From NCBI GenBank assembly GCA_017979445.1, contig CM030710.1, positions 16,850,248 through 16,914,247 of the forward strand: a DNA stretch of 64,000 nucleotides, given 5' to 3'. The notes beneath the pieces are model-generated. The model had not been told where the DNA came from and searched no databases. It saw nothing but the letters and a program-made list of their open reading frames with translations. Below are positions 11,247 through 21,785 of this stretch, in pieces (within the stretch, counting starts at the first letter, position 1; each line of letters starts with the position of its first letter). The position numbers and the translations under genes were made by a program. The DNA comes from Akebia trifoliata. Lineage: Eukaryota; Streptophyta; Magnoliopsida; Ranunculales; Lardizabalaceae.

Positions 11247-12204
11247 AAAATTTTCATAAATGACACAAACCAACATTCTCATTGAATTTCTTACGAAAAT
11301 TCGATTCTAAAACATCCTAGAACATTAAAAATCGACTTGAAACGTGAAACGTCCTCTCCGGGGGTAAACGGTAAATTCACAATTTTCATAATTAAAAAAT
11401 TTGAAATTAATAAATAAAATATTAAATAATTAAAGTGAAATTGATGAAATTAATTTAAAATTTTGAACCTAAAAAATCGATCAATCGGACTTTCAGGCAA
11501 AATTGTTGAGGGTTCGTGAGATATTTCTTTAAGGACCCCTCCATTTGGGGGTCCAAAGATTAAAGAAATAATGGAAGGGGGTTCTCCAAAATTAAAAGTA
11601 AATCAAGCAAGACTGAAGTCAAGGTATTAAAGTCAATTAAGTGAGACTGAAGTCAAAATTAAAGTCAATCAAGCAAGACTGAAATCAAGATATTAAAAGT
11701 CAATCAATTAAGACTAAAGTCAAATAAAAATTTCATAAATGACACAAACCAACAGTCTCATGGAATTTCTTACGAAAATTCGATTCTAAAACATCCTAGA
11801 ACATTAAAAATCGACTTGAAACGTGAAACGTCCTCTCCGGGGGTAAAACGATAATTTCACAATTTTCATAATTAAAAAATTTGAAATTAATAAATAAAAT
11901 ATTAAATAATTAAAGTGAAACATTGATGAAATTAATTTAAAATTTTGAACCTAAAAAATCGATCAATCGGACTTTCAGGCAAAATGTTGAGGGTTCGTGA
12001 GATATTTCTTTAAGGACCCCTCCATTTGGGGGTCCAAAGAATTAAAGAAATAATGGAAGGGGGTTCTCCAAAAATTAAAAGTAAATCAAGCAAGACTGAA
12101 GTCAAGGTATTAAAGTCAATTAAGTGAGACTGAAGTCAAAATTAAAGTCAATCAAGCAAGACTGAAATCAAGATATTAAAAGTCAATCAATTAAGACTAA
12201 AGTC
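11247..12204 (+). repeat. 479-bp tandem duplication inside LTR2
   Basis: The segment beginning 'tttcataaatgacacaaacc' (about 11252) recurs about 479 bp downstream at 11731. It covers the 'ggacccctccatttgggggtcc' palindrome and the first rows of the 'aaagtcaatcaagcaagac' repeats. It lies in U3, upstream of the TATA box, a different place from the duplication in LTR1. Confidence 0.9.
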
Positions 12205-12842
12205 AAAATATTAAAAGTCAATCAAATAAGACCAAAAGTCATAATAGAATTCTAATTAAATAATAACTCTATCTGATAGATAGTCTAACTTAAAAACAAT
12301 TCTACCTAAAACAATTTAATTAAAACACAATTCTACCTAAAACAATTTTAACTAAAACACAACTCTAATTAAAAGATCTCTAATTAAACACTAACTTTAT
12401 CCAAATCAACCTTAAAAAAATTCTATAAATAGAGGTCCTCACACCTTATTTTCGTATAAAATCATAAACCCTAAGAGAAGTAGGTCTAAAAGCTCCCCTA
12501 GCCCCCCATAAACCCTAGTTTTGGAGCCCCAACTCCTTAGCTAACATCCCTCCTTCAATTTTAGTCTAGAAAACACCTAAAATCCCTCCAAAAACACCCC
12601 CAAATCCGCAACAAACTTGAAGAGTTCAAATCCAAAAATAAGGAGATACCTTGATCTAAGAGATCCGAAGTCAAATCTGGAGATAGAACGAAGCAAGGGA
12701 GTACAGTACAATGAGCTCTTTTTGTCAGATCTGAGGGAACAAAATCCTTGCTATTGGAAAGGTATATAATTTTTTTATTTTTATCTAGGTTTTTAGTAAT
12801 GTGATATATTTGGAAAGTTAGTAGAGACCGGCTTTGGCCGGG

Positions 12843-12873
12843 CGGGGTTGGTGCCTAACACCTTCCAACCCCG
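12843..12873 (+). other. conserved LTR hairpin, LTR2 copy
   Basis: The arms CGGGGTTGG (12843-12851) and CCAACCCCG (12865-12873) pair perfectly around the loop TGCCTAACACCTT. A second GC-rich hairpin (CCGGC...GCCGG) lies just upstream. Confidence 0.7.
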
Positions 12874-13031
12874 TAACATGATCCCCGAATTCAGATTTTT
12901 TGTGGTAGATTAGTTCTTTTTATCCATGTTAGAGTCAGTTTGGTTCCTAGACCACAATAACTAGGTGGCGACTCCCAAACCTCAAGGGTCAAAAGCGGAT
13001 CCGCGCACCCCGCGGATCGAGGGCGCTTTCA

Positions 13032-13051
13032 GTGGCAACTCCACTGGGGAC
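13032..13051 (+). promoter_or_regulatory. primer binding site after LTR2
   Basis: The 20 bases are identical to the site at 3691-3710. Identity with the first leader continues only to about 13078, after which the sequence is 3' noncoding DNA. The second internal region therefore lacks the leader, gag and pol entirely. Confidence 0.8.
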
Positions 13052-13194
13052 ATTGAGGATCAAACTTGAAAAATCCCAATTTTGAAAACTCCTCAGATTC
13101 AAAGAGAGTTAAAATGATTACCGGACCTTCATAAAATTCAACTTTTTATTAAAAAAAAAAAAATCAAATGCGAGATTAATCCCCCGTTTGTTCC

Positions 13195-14130
13195 CTCAAA
13201 GCTTAGTTCATTATTCTTGCACCCTGGGCAGGTAGAATAGAACTTCCTAAAAAATAAAAAAATTAGTTCATTACCCTTTCACTCCGAGTAGGTAAAGTAG
13301 AACTTTCAAAAAAAAAAAAAAATATTTCATTACTCTTTCACCCTGGGCAGGTAGAGTAGGACTCCCAAAAAAAAATTAGTTCATTACTCTTTCACTCCGA
13401 GTAGGTAGAGTATGACTCCCAAAAAAAAATTAGTTCATTACTCTTTCACTTCGAGTAGGTAGAGTAGAACTTCCAAAAAAAAAATTAGTTCATTACTCTT
13501 TCACCCTGGGCAGGTAGAGTAGGACTCCCAAAAAAATTAGTTCATTACTCTTTCACTCCGAGTAGGTAAAGTAGAACTTCCCAAAATAATTAGTTCATTA
13601 CTCTTTCACCCTGGGCAGGTAGAGTAGGACTCTCAAAAAGCTTAGTTTATTACTCTTTCACCCTAGGCAGGTAGAGTAGAACTTCCCAAAAAAAAAAATT
13701 AGTTCATTACTCTTTCACCTTGGGTAGGTAGAGTAGGACTCTTAAAAAATTAGTTCATTACTCTTTCACTCCGAGTAGGTAGAGTAGAACTTCCCAAAAA
13801 AATTAGTTCATTACTTTTTCACCCTAGGCAGGTAGAGTAGGACTCTTAAAAAGCTTAGTTCATTACTCTTTCACTCAGAGTAGTAGAGTAGAACATTCCC
13901 AAAAAAAAAAAAAAAAAATTTTTGTTCATTACTCTTTCACCCTGGGCAGGTAGAGTAGGACCTCCAAAAAATTAGTTCATTACTCTTTCGCTCCGGGTAG
14001 GTAGAGTAGAACTTCCCAAAAAAATTTAGTGCATTACTCTTTCACTCTGAGTAGGTAGAATAAGACTCTCAAAAAAATATAAATTCATTACTCTTTCACC
14101 TAGAGTAGGTAGAGTAAGACATTTAACTTT
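13195..14130 (+). repeat. 17-copy tandem array, unit about 52-56 bp
   Basis: Units of the form 'ttagttcattactctttcac' + variable core + 'aggtagagtagGactcccaaaa' repeat about 17 times. Two core versions, CCCTGGGCAGG and CTCCGAGTAGG, alternate for much of the array (order by eye: a b a b b a b a a a b a b a b b b). This suggests amplification of a dimer followed by slippage. Unit length varies through the A-run that closes each unit. It sits between primer site and polypurine tract in place of coding sequence. Confidence 0.85.
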
Positions 14131-14467
14131 CTCCCAACTTTTGCTCAGATTTGTCTCAAAATCATTCAAATTTTCTCAAGTTTTGTTTTACTCAGATTTT
14201 ACTCAATTTCACACAGTGCACTTGCACATTTGTTCTTTTAGTTAGGGAGAATTCTTTAAAATTCAAGGATCTGGCACTGTCAGTGAGAGTTTACGCTCAA
14301 GGACTTGACAACCTTTTGATTCGGGGAGAGATTTACCCTCAAGGATCCGAACACCCTGACGAATTGCTAAATTAGGTTCCAAAATGAACTGTCATTAGCT
14401 TTGGCATTTAGATATCGCACTATCTACCAAAATAGATTTGTTATCTAGTTTGCTTCAACCCTTTACC
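14131..14467 (+). other. 3' noncoding segment upstream of LTR3
   Basis: It contains 'ctggcactgtcagtgagag' and 'cctgacgaattgctaaatta', both found in reverse complement at 61600-61790 beside the minus-strand copy. It is therefore the conserved 3' end of the family 1 internal region. No protein is recognised; a 74-codon open frame here is not supported. Confidence 0.6.
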
Positions 14468-14480
14468 AAAGAGAGGCATC
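14468..14480 (+). promoter_or_regulatory. polypurine tract before LTR3
   Basis: AAAGAGAGGCATC directly precedes the LTR start. The minus-strand copy has AAAGAGGGGCATC in the same place (61520-61532). It would prime plus-strand DNA synthesis. Confidence 0.75.
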
Positions 14481-16201
14481 TGTAGACCACCCCATTTTTG
14501 CACTCGCCTGATTAATCAACTCGTCAACCCGATCGTAATGATTCCCAATGATGGATGTGTATTCCATTACTTTATTTTGTTACCAGATGTGTTTCAGAAA
14601 TCCGGATGAGGTATCTCGAATTGACAAAACCTTAGAAACCACGCTACGCTAGGAAAATACGACCCCAAAAACATAGAAATCATCATCTTGGAAATCAAAA
14701 AGAAGCTTCACGATAAAAATCACTAAAGATTGACCAAATTACCAAAATATCCCTAACATCAAAACAACCCTAGAGCCTACGTTACGATTAGGAAAATTCA
14801 TTAAAATACATAAAATAACAAATCGAAACCAAATAAATCATTTCGCCAATTTTCACAGAATTTAACAAAATTACGAAAATGCCCCTCATAAAGTTCACAA
14901 CCATTTCACACAAAAAATTTCATAAATAACAAAAACTAATATTTCCATTGAATTCCTTATAAAAAATTGATTCTAAAACATCCTAGAACATTAAAAATCG
15001 ACTTAAAACGTGAAAAGTCCTCTCCGGGGGTAAAACGGTAATTTCATAATTTTCATAATTAAAAAATTCGAAATTAATAAATAAAATATTAAATAATTAA
15101 ATTGAAACATTAATGAAATTAATTTAAAATTTTGAACCAAAGAAATCGATCAATCTGGCTCTCATGGAAAATTGTTGAGGGTTCGTGAGATATTTCTTTA
15201 AGGACCCCTCCATTTGGGGGTCCAAAGAATTAAAGAAATAATTGAGGAGGCTTCTCCAAAAATTTAAAGTCAATCAAGCAAGATTAAAGTCAAAATTAAA
15301 GTCAATTAAGCAGGACTGAAGTCAAGATATTAAAAGTCAATCAATTAAGACTAAAGCCAAAATATTAAAAGTCAATCAAATAAGATCAAAAGTCAAAATC
15401 ATAATAGAGATCTAATTAAATAATAACTTTATCTAATAGAGTTCTAACTAAAACACAACTCCACCTAAAATAATTCTAATTAAAACACAACTCTACCTAA
15501 AACAAGTCTAACTAAAACACAATTCTAATTAAAAGAACTCTAATTAAACACTAACTCTATCAAAATCAACCCCTAAAAAAATCTATAAATAGAGGTGCTC
15601 ACACCCTATTTTCGTATCAAATCATAAAACCCTAAGAGAAGTAGGTCTAAAAGCCCCCTAGCCTACCATAAACCCTAGTTTTGGAGCCCCAACTCCTTAT
15701 CTAACATCCCTCCTTTAATTTTAGCCTAAGAAACACCTAAAAGCCTTCCAAAAACATCCTAAAATCCACAACAAACTTGAAGAATTCAGATCCAAGAAAG
15801 TAGAGATACCTTGCTTCGGAGATCAGGAATCAAATCCGGAGACAGAACGCAGCAAGAAGTACAGTACAAGGAGCAATTTTTGTCGGATCTGAGGGAACAA
15901 AGTATTTGCTATCGGAAAGGTATAACTTTATTTATTTATTTATTATTATCTAAGTTTTTAGCAATGTAATTTATTTGGGAAGTTAGTAGAGACCGGCTTT
16001 GGCCGGGCGGGGTTGGTGCCTAACACCTTCCAACCCTGTAACATGATCCCTGAATTCAAATTTTTTTTGTTCTAGATTAGTTTTTTTTTTATTCGTTTAG
16101 AGTCATTGATCGGTTCCTAGACAGTAATAACTAGGTGGCGACTCCCAAACCTCAAGGGTCAAAAGCTGATCCGCGCACCCCACGGATCGAGGGCGCTTTC
16201 A
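14481..16201 (+). repeat. LTR3 of family 1 (3' LTR)
   Basis: It begins TGTAGACCACCCC (one extra base compared with its relatives) and ends GGGCGCTTTCA at 16201, where the target duplication GAGTA follows. Its length is 1721 bp with no internal duplication. The TATA box is at 15584 and the hairpin at 16009-16037, whose last pair has become G-T. The GC-rich palindrome near the end is disrupted by a C-to-T change. Confidence 0.9.
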
Positions 16202-16379
16202 GAGTAATGTTGTATTGACATTAAAATTTTACTAAAATAGATATATGTTTTTTTTTCTTAATATCTTGAAAACGTGTTAAGTAATTTTGACCTCAAACAT
16301 GACCATTTTGACTTTCTCCTTTTAAAATCTACCTCATTGAACCATGGTAATTGAGTAAGATTTTTGGATCTTCCACTCT

Positions 16380-17230
16380 CCTCGATATCTATATTATTGA
16401 TTTTTGAATTATGTGATGACTTTCCACTTTCTTCGATTTTCTCTTTGACTGGACTTTTATCTTTTTGGTCATGTTGGTCTTATTTGAAAAGACACCAATG
16501 TGGTGTCGACCAAGGGACCTCCGATGATCAAGTTAGAACTTGAGAAAAAATACATAGTAAGGAGAAGAAATTTAGAAATAGAGTAGTGTTGTGTATTATG
16601 ACTTACCTTGAGGTAGGAGAAGTCTTCTTATTTATAGAGCTTTACTCATTTACTTAAAGATTGTAACCTCTTCCCACGATGTCTATCATTGATGACCCAT
16701 GGATGTCATTATTACCTATTTTCTCCTCTTATAATGGCATTATAGTACCACTATGTAGGCTCCTAATGGCCTTGAAGATCTATTCTCTTGGCTTTTATAA
16801 CTAACTAAAGAAGTGGCTTTTACTTTATAGTCGGTTTAACTCAATGTCTATTCAACTCATCGAGTTGACTCAATCATGCTACGCACCTAAGGTTTGTTCT
16901 GCCAACATCTTTACTCTTCCCTTTGATTCTACTCGGATAGTTGTTAGTTATAGTGTCTGATAGAGATAGTGTCTTTCCTTAATTGGATTAATCATTGTAT
17001 TGTGTTTGGGAATTGAATACTTGAGAAGGTTGAACGTTTTATGGGACAATGAGTGAAGGTGTTGGTCTTTGTGAAGCTGAACCTTTTAATGATAGCAATT
17101 CAAAGGATCGACTCTTTACAAGAGATGAACCTCCTTATTACTCGGTAATGGTGAAGGGGTCAGCTCTAAGGGAGGTCGAACCTCCTTGAATAAGGGTGAA
17201 GAGGTCGACTCTCATAGGAAGTCGAATCTC
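16380..17230 (-). repeat. probable 3' LTR of the old minus-strand Tat element
   Basis: On the minus strand there is a TATA box in CTCTATAAATAAG (about 16625-16640). Downstream lies 'cttgatcatcggaggtccct' (about 16512-16533), which resembles the ACTTGAGCGTCGGAGG stretch common near the 3' end of plant Tat LTRs. A perfect 7-bp inverted repeat GACACCA/TGGTGTC (16491-16507) follows. Towards 17230 there are short repeats of 'gaggtcgactct...gaacctcctt'. I could not fix either boundary, and no matching 5' LTR is in the window. The call rests on orientation, motifs and position beyond the integrase end. Confidence 0.4.
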
Positions 17231-18129
17231 CTTAGTTGGTGTTATATGGTAAAATTGGCATATGCATATTCGATATGTAATTAGGGTATTTTTTACACTT
17301 TCTTTAATTATTTTAGGATTTATTTGTAAATAAAAGGGGTAATTCTATAAAATAAAAATTATATTTTAAGGTATTTTTGGGAATAATTGTTATTATAAAT
17401 GAAAAAGGTTTAATTTGTAATAATTGTAATTGAGAGAGAGGCACTATTTTGTAATAATGATAGAAAAATTACAGAGGGACTATTCTATAATAAGTGAGAG
17501 ATGGAGTTCTCCTTAATAATTGTAAATTGTAAGTGAGGGACCTAATTATAATTTCAAGCTCTCTATAAATAGAGGAGATGTCTTAGAAAATAGATATAAT
17601 TTATGTAGATATTTTATTCTCTAATTTTGTTAGAAATCAGAGAGAGAAATTTGGAGAATGAGAAAGAAGAAAGGAAAAATATACCTAAAAGATCTAGAAG
17701 AGATAGAAAGTAGATCTAGGAGAGAAGAAATGGATAAGGTAAAAAACTCTATTAATGAAGTCCAAATATGTAAATTTCTTGCTATTTCTTAATGAAAAAT
17801 TTTAATTCCAATTGCAAATCTCTTTCCAATTAAAGTTTTTTTTTTTTTTCAATTTCTCTTTTCTTTGATTATTTCTTTCTATTTCAATTTATATTTATTT
17901 AAATTTATCCATCAAAATACTTAAAATCAGATCTAAATGTGTGTAAAATCAAAGCCGATCACCTTGTCGTATTGCGATGTTGGGTTCCCAATCCTCTTCT
18001 TTGCGGTGGGGACGAAATCAACTAAGAATGCATCACTGTTCCCCCAAATTAAACTCGAGAAACACCTCGACTAAGTGCTCATAAATGATTCAAGATCCAA
18101 AAATTTGAGAATCAGTGTTCAACCTATTA
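17231..18129 (+). other. AT-rich stretch with a plus-strand TATA box
   Basis: No coding region is seen. A clear TATA box TATAAATA + GAGG lies at 17564-17571 on the plus strand, followed by a purine-rich stretch (17640-17720). This is about 0.6 kb upstream of the degenerate antisense ORF and could be its promoter, or part of an unrecognised LTR. Only the TATA motif is directly visible. Confidence 0.35.
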
Positions 18130-19215
18130 ATGGGGAAAACAATTGGAAGTACCAAAACTTGATAATATACTTCATGGTCTAGAGTTTGTCATCCATTCAC
18201 TGTTATTTGTAGAATCAGAAAATGAGACACTGATGATTGCCACCCAAGATTTCATAGATTTGATTAATAATGGCTTGTTTTATAATCCATTGACTTTCAA
18301 CTTAGGCAAACTTGCAATTGTAGGACGAAAATTCATCACTTCGTGGAGATAAGCACTTTGGAGATTCAATCACTTTGTGTAGATAAGAACGAAGGAGAGG
18401 AAACCCACAATATACATCAATGATGGCGCTATGAGGAAAATTGCAAAGTAGTACCCATGGTATATCACTGCATTTCCACAAAAATTGAAAATGATGGTTG
18501 ATGAAGTGAGATTTCAACAATATAAACAAGATATGATACTACAGTTTCAACTAGAAAGATTTGTCAAAATACATCGCAGAATCTTCAAACTCCAACAATT
18601 GTTAGAAGAAAAAGTCAAATCTTTATATCGAAAGGCATTGGTTTTGGAAGAACATGAGTTGAAGAATCACATGGCATGCATATTGTTGAAATACTAGGTG
18701 GCGACATTTGTTAGGAATTGGCAATAGGATAAATATATGGAGTAGTTGAGGAAGGCTCGACTGACAGTACTACAACTGAGATAAGAGCTTAAGGAGACAA
18801 AAAAGAGGTAAAGTCAAGAAATGGCAACCTTAGTTAAAGAAGAGAAGAATGCAACAAAAGTTATAGAAGTAACAAAAACAACCATGATAGATGCATGGGA
18901 CAAATATTTCAACTGGCCATAAAAGCTAGGAAATTGCAGAATGAGCTAGAGAGAATAAATAATCTACTAGACAGGATTGAAGAATACACAACCAACTTGG
19001 ATAGAGAAATAGAAAGATTGATAGAAAAATTTATACTTGAGAAAATACGCAAAAGCAAATTCGACAAGATATTGGCAAAGATAAAAAGTCAATAGAAGAG
19101 CTCCAAGAAGTATTAAAGAGAAAGATTGAACAAGTTTGACAGACAAAAGAGATAATGAAACCAACTGTAGAATGGTTGCAAGATATGATAGGGTTAGAAT
19201 TCTCTTTTTAAATAT
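18130..19215 (+). pseudogene. degenerate antisense ORF in the 3' region of the Tat element
   Basis: Open stretches on the plus strand, opposite to pol, follow one another with stops and frame changes. One starts at 18143 (MEVPKLDNILHGLEFVIHSL...). One starts at 18485 and continues past stops to about 18930. One starts at 18895 and is strongly heptad-like (ELERINNLLDRIEEYTTNLD...). The lysine- and glutamate-rich coiled-coil character runs across all of them, which suggests one former protein of about 350 residues. Extra ORFs in antisense orientation between pol and the 3' LTR are known in plant Tat elements (Retand, Grande and relatives), some related to plant mobile domain proteins. Position and orientation fit that; I cannot recognise the domain itself. 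A decayed captured host gene is the alternative. Confidence 0.5.
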
Positions 19216-19259
19216 GTGATGACTTGTATTCATTATCGTTGTAACCTTGAATTTCACAA

Positions 19260-19283
19260 TTATATATATATATATATATATAT
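19260..19283. repeat. (TA)n microsatellite
   Basis: Twelve TA units lie just beyond the antisense ORF remnant. Confidence 0.95.
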
Positions 19284-19539
19284 TGTTATGCTATATCATC
19301 ATTGAATATATATGTTAAGTCTTGCAAAACAAAATGTTCAAATTTATAGTCTTTTACAAGGATTGAATTATTGCTAATATATAAAAAGAAATAAGTGATT
19401 TGAAACTCTAAGATTTGAAATAAAAAATCAGACCATCAAACACCCTTTGTATACTTGAACAAATCATTCTTTTCATTATAAAAGCATTTTTCGTTTAATC
19501 ATGCCAAACTTATAATGAATACAAATAGACGTAGTACAA

Positions 19540-21785
19540 ACTTTTGATGGATCAATAGTAATATTTCTTCAACCATTTACCATTGATTGATTCATACATT
19601 TCATTCCCATGAAAATTTTGTAACTTGTAATAACTTGTCTTAAAAGCTTGAATGATTATATAAGGACTTGACTCATAATTAGGTCAAATCCGCATGAATA
19701 TGATCAATGACTTTAAGGACATAGTCCCCTATTCTGAATGGCTATAATTTAATGTGTTTTCCATATGTGAGATGTGCGAACATAATACTTGTTCATTGCT
19801 TGCCATGCATCTTGATGTTTCTCATCTAAAACATCCATATCAATCATTCACATTTTGACATATTCAATAAAGCTACTCTGCAAAGTCATAGCACTTGTCA
19901 TTCTTGGCATTATACTACAACTCAACTGGAAAGATCGTTTTTGTCTCATAAACTAGAGAAAATGTCATTTGTCCTATAGTTATTCGGGCCGAAGTATGAT
20001 TAGACCATAATCCATTGACCATTTTCACATGCCAATTATGCTGACTTTCATTTACTATCTTCCAAGATATGCGTAGTAAAATTTTGCTCATAGATTTTGT
20101 TTGGCCATTCCCAATGGGATTATACATGCTTGATTGAACATGAAATATTCCTAATGTTCTTGTCTTATCTTGAAATTGTGAGTTGTGATCTGTAACAATT
20201 GTTTGAGGTAAATCAAATCAATATGATGAAATTAATGACTGCTTCAGAAGATTTCTTTTTTAATAGAATTACTTTAACCTACTTAGTAAAATATTTAGTA
20301 GTGGTTACAATCCACATGTGGTTTTTGCTTGATAGTGGTGATATCTTGCTAGTTAAGTCGAGATCCTACATTAAGAAAGGCCAATATGCGCGTACTGGAT
20401 GAAATTCATTGGGGTGCAGCCTAAGAATACTGGAATGAATTTGACAAACCTTGCATCTCTAGACAAATATTCAAAAGTTTTTGTGTATTCTTGGGAAGTA
20501 ATATCTGCTATACAGTATTTTGAAATCAATACAATCATTATTCCGATGCCCCCCACAAATTCTAGCATGTACCTATTTCATAATGTTAAAACTTTCTTCT
20601 CGCGTGATACAGTGCAACAATACATTGTTGAAACTTTTCTTGTACAAAACATTACTAACAAAAATAAATCGGAGAACTTTTCATTTGTTATTGCATGCTT
20701 GGAATTTATCTATAGGTAATATTACCTTCTCCAAATAATCTTTAATAGATCTAAATCATAGCTCTTCAGGATTTAGAATGACCCCAACTTCTTCATTAAT
20801 TATGTCTTGCAAATCCTCAAGTTCGAATTGAGTATTGATTTTCTTTCTTGCTACAATGATAGAAGCTTGATCATTTTTCTTTTTCATTTTAAATCATGAT
20901 GCAAATATAGTAAGAGAATTTACGTGATCATTTTTTCATCTTGGTACATGTACCATGGCTATATGGTAAAAATGTTGCAACAATCGATTTACTTTCTTAA
21001 CATATGAATGGAGATGATCTTCTTTAACTTGATACCGTTTCTATAATTGAGAGATCACTAGAAGTGAATCCCCAATTATATGCAAATCTAGGATCTAAGC
21101 TTGAACGACTAATTTCAAACTGATGATTATAGCCTCAAACTTTGCCATATTATTAAATCTAGTTTATATGTGAAGGCTAGTTCTTCTCCTAAGGGGGCTG
21201 TGAAGACAATTTCGATTCCCCCATCTCGTAAATCATCTGTCGTTTCATCATTTAGTAGGAAACCCCATTGTTGTGGTGATCCATTGAAATGCATTATCCA
21301 ATTGGTCTGTATCGAGAGATCGTTGTAAATATTATTTCTACCTTTTGAAAGTGAAATTTATTTTTTCCATTACAAACTCATTGACTCCTAGTATGTTTTC
21401 TTTTTTAACCATGCCACCTTCATCATTCAAACAATTTGATACATTCTCTTGATTTGTAATTGCACATTCTACTAGCATATCGGCTATTGCTTACTCACAA
21501 ATGGCTTTTTGGTTCTTATATTGGATATCGAATTCTATCAGTTTTAGGAACCATCTCACAAGGTGACCTGTCAATATCGGTTGGTTCAAGATATATCACA
21601 CAGGATCTGCTTTTGTAATAAGCCATATAGTCTATTTTAAAAGGTAATGATATAGTTTTTGGGTAACAAAAGCCAAAGCTAAACACTGGTGTTCGATGCA
21701 CGCATATTTTTTCTCCTTTGCCAAAACTACCTTGTTAAGATAATATATATAGACTTGTCAATCCCGTTATCTTTCTGAGGTAGTA
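19540..21785 (-). pseudogene. pol: Tat-type pol: RNase H, second RNase H and integrase, decayed
   Basis: Reading right to left on the minus strand: 21785-21500 has RNase H motifs (LALAFVTQKLYHYLL, ADPV, VRWFLKLIEFDIQYKNQK). About 21180-20890 has NNMAKFEAIIISLKLVVQA, IGDSLLVISQL and HSYVKKVNRLLQHF, the second, archaeal-like RNase H that marks the Tat lineage. About 20600-20360 is the integrase N-terminal part. About 20240-19910 is the integrase core with LPQTIVTDHNSQF and IGNGQTKSMSKILLRISWKI. The family has NGQAE at that last position, so the catalytic Glu is Lys here. About 19640-19540 ends with ESINGKWLKKYY. Stops and frameshifts are frequent throughout. Its upstream part lies at 37657-37893 on the other side of the solo LTR. 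Confidence 0.85.
21781..21785. other. target duplication TAGTA, left side of the solo family A LTR
   Basis: TAGTA at 21781-21785 matches TAGTA at 37657-37661 on the far side of the solo LTR. It marks the 5-bp insertion site inside the Tat RNase H coding region. Confidence 0.85.

Larger units (their letters stand above)
10813..13031 (+). repeat. LTR2 of family 1 (middle LTR)
   Basis: It begins TGTAGACACCCC and ends GGGCGCTTTCA, and a primer site follows it, so it acts as a 5' LTR for the second internal region. Its length is 2219 bp including a 479-bp internal duplication; without it the LTR is about 1.74 kb. The TATA box is at 12424, the hairpin at 12843-12873 and the GC-rich palindrome at 12998-13018. 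Confidence 0.9.
1439..16201 (+). mobile_element. compound Tat/Ogre-like Ty3/gypsy element with three LTRs (family 1)
   Basis: Three LTRs in the same direction (1551-3690, 10813-13031, 14481-16201) enclose two internal regions. The sequences just outside the outer LTRs are GAGTA (1434-1438) and GAGTA (16202-16206), a perfect 5-bp target duplication. The middle LTR has no duplication of its own (CAATC before, GTGGC after). The whole block therefore behaves as one insertion of the form LTR-internal-LTR-internal-LTR, or an insertion rearranged later by unequal LTR recombination. The first internal region has a primer site, a long leader, broken gag and scraps of pol. The second has a primer site and then jumps straight to 3' noncoding repeats. 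Neither can encode a working element. Confidence 0.85.

Noticed and set aside
10808..13036. LTR2 as an independent solo LTR insertion
   Set aside because: The flanks CAATC and GTGGC do not match, and a primer site follows it directly, so it is part of a compound element.
13195..14130. Regular repeats that could suggest a CRISPR-like array
   Set aside because: There are no unique spacers of constant length; the units are head-to-tail copies differing by A-run length, inside a plant retrotransposon.
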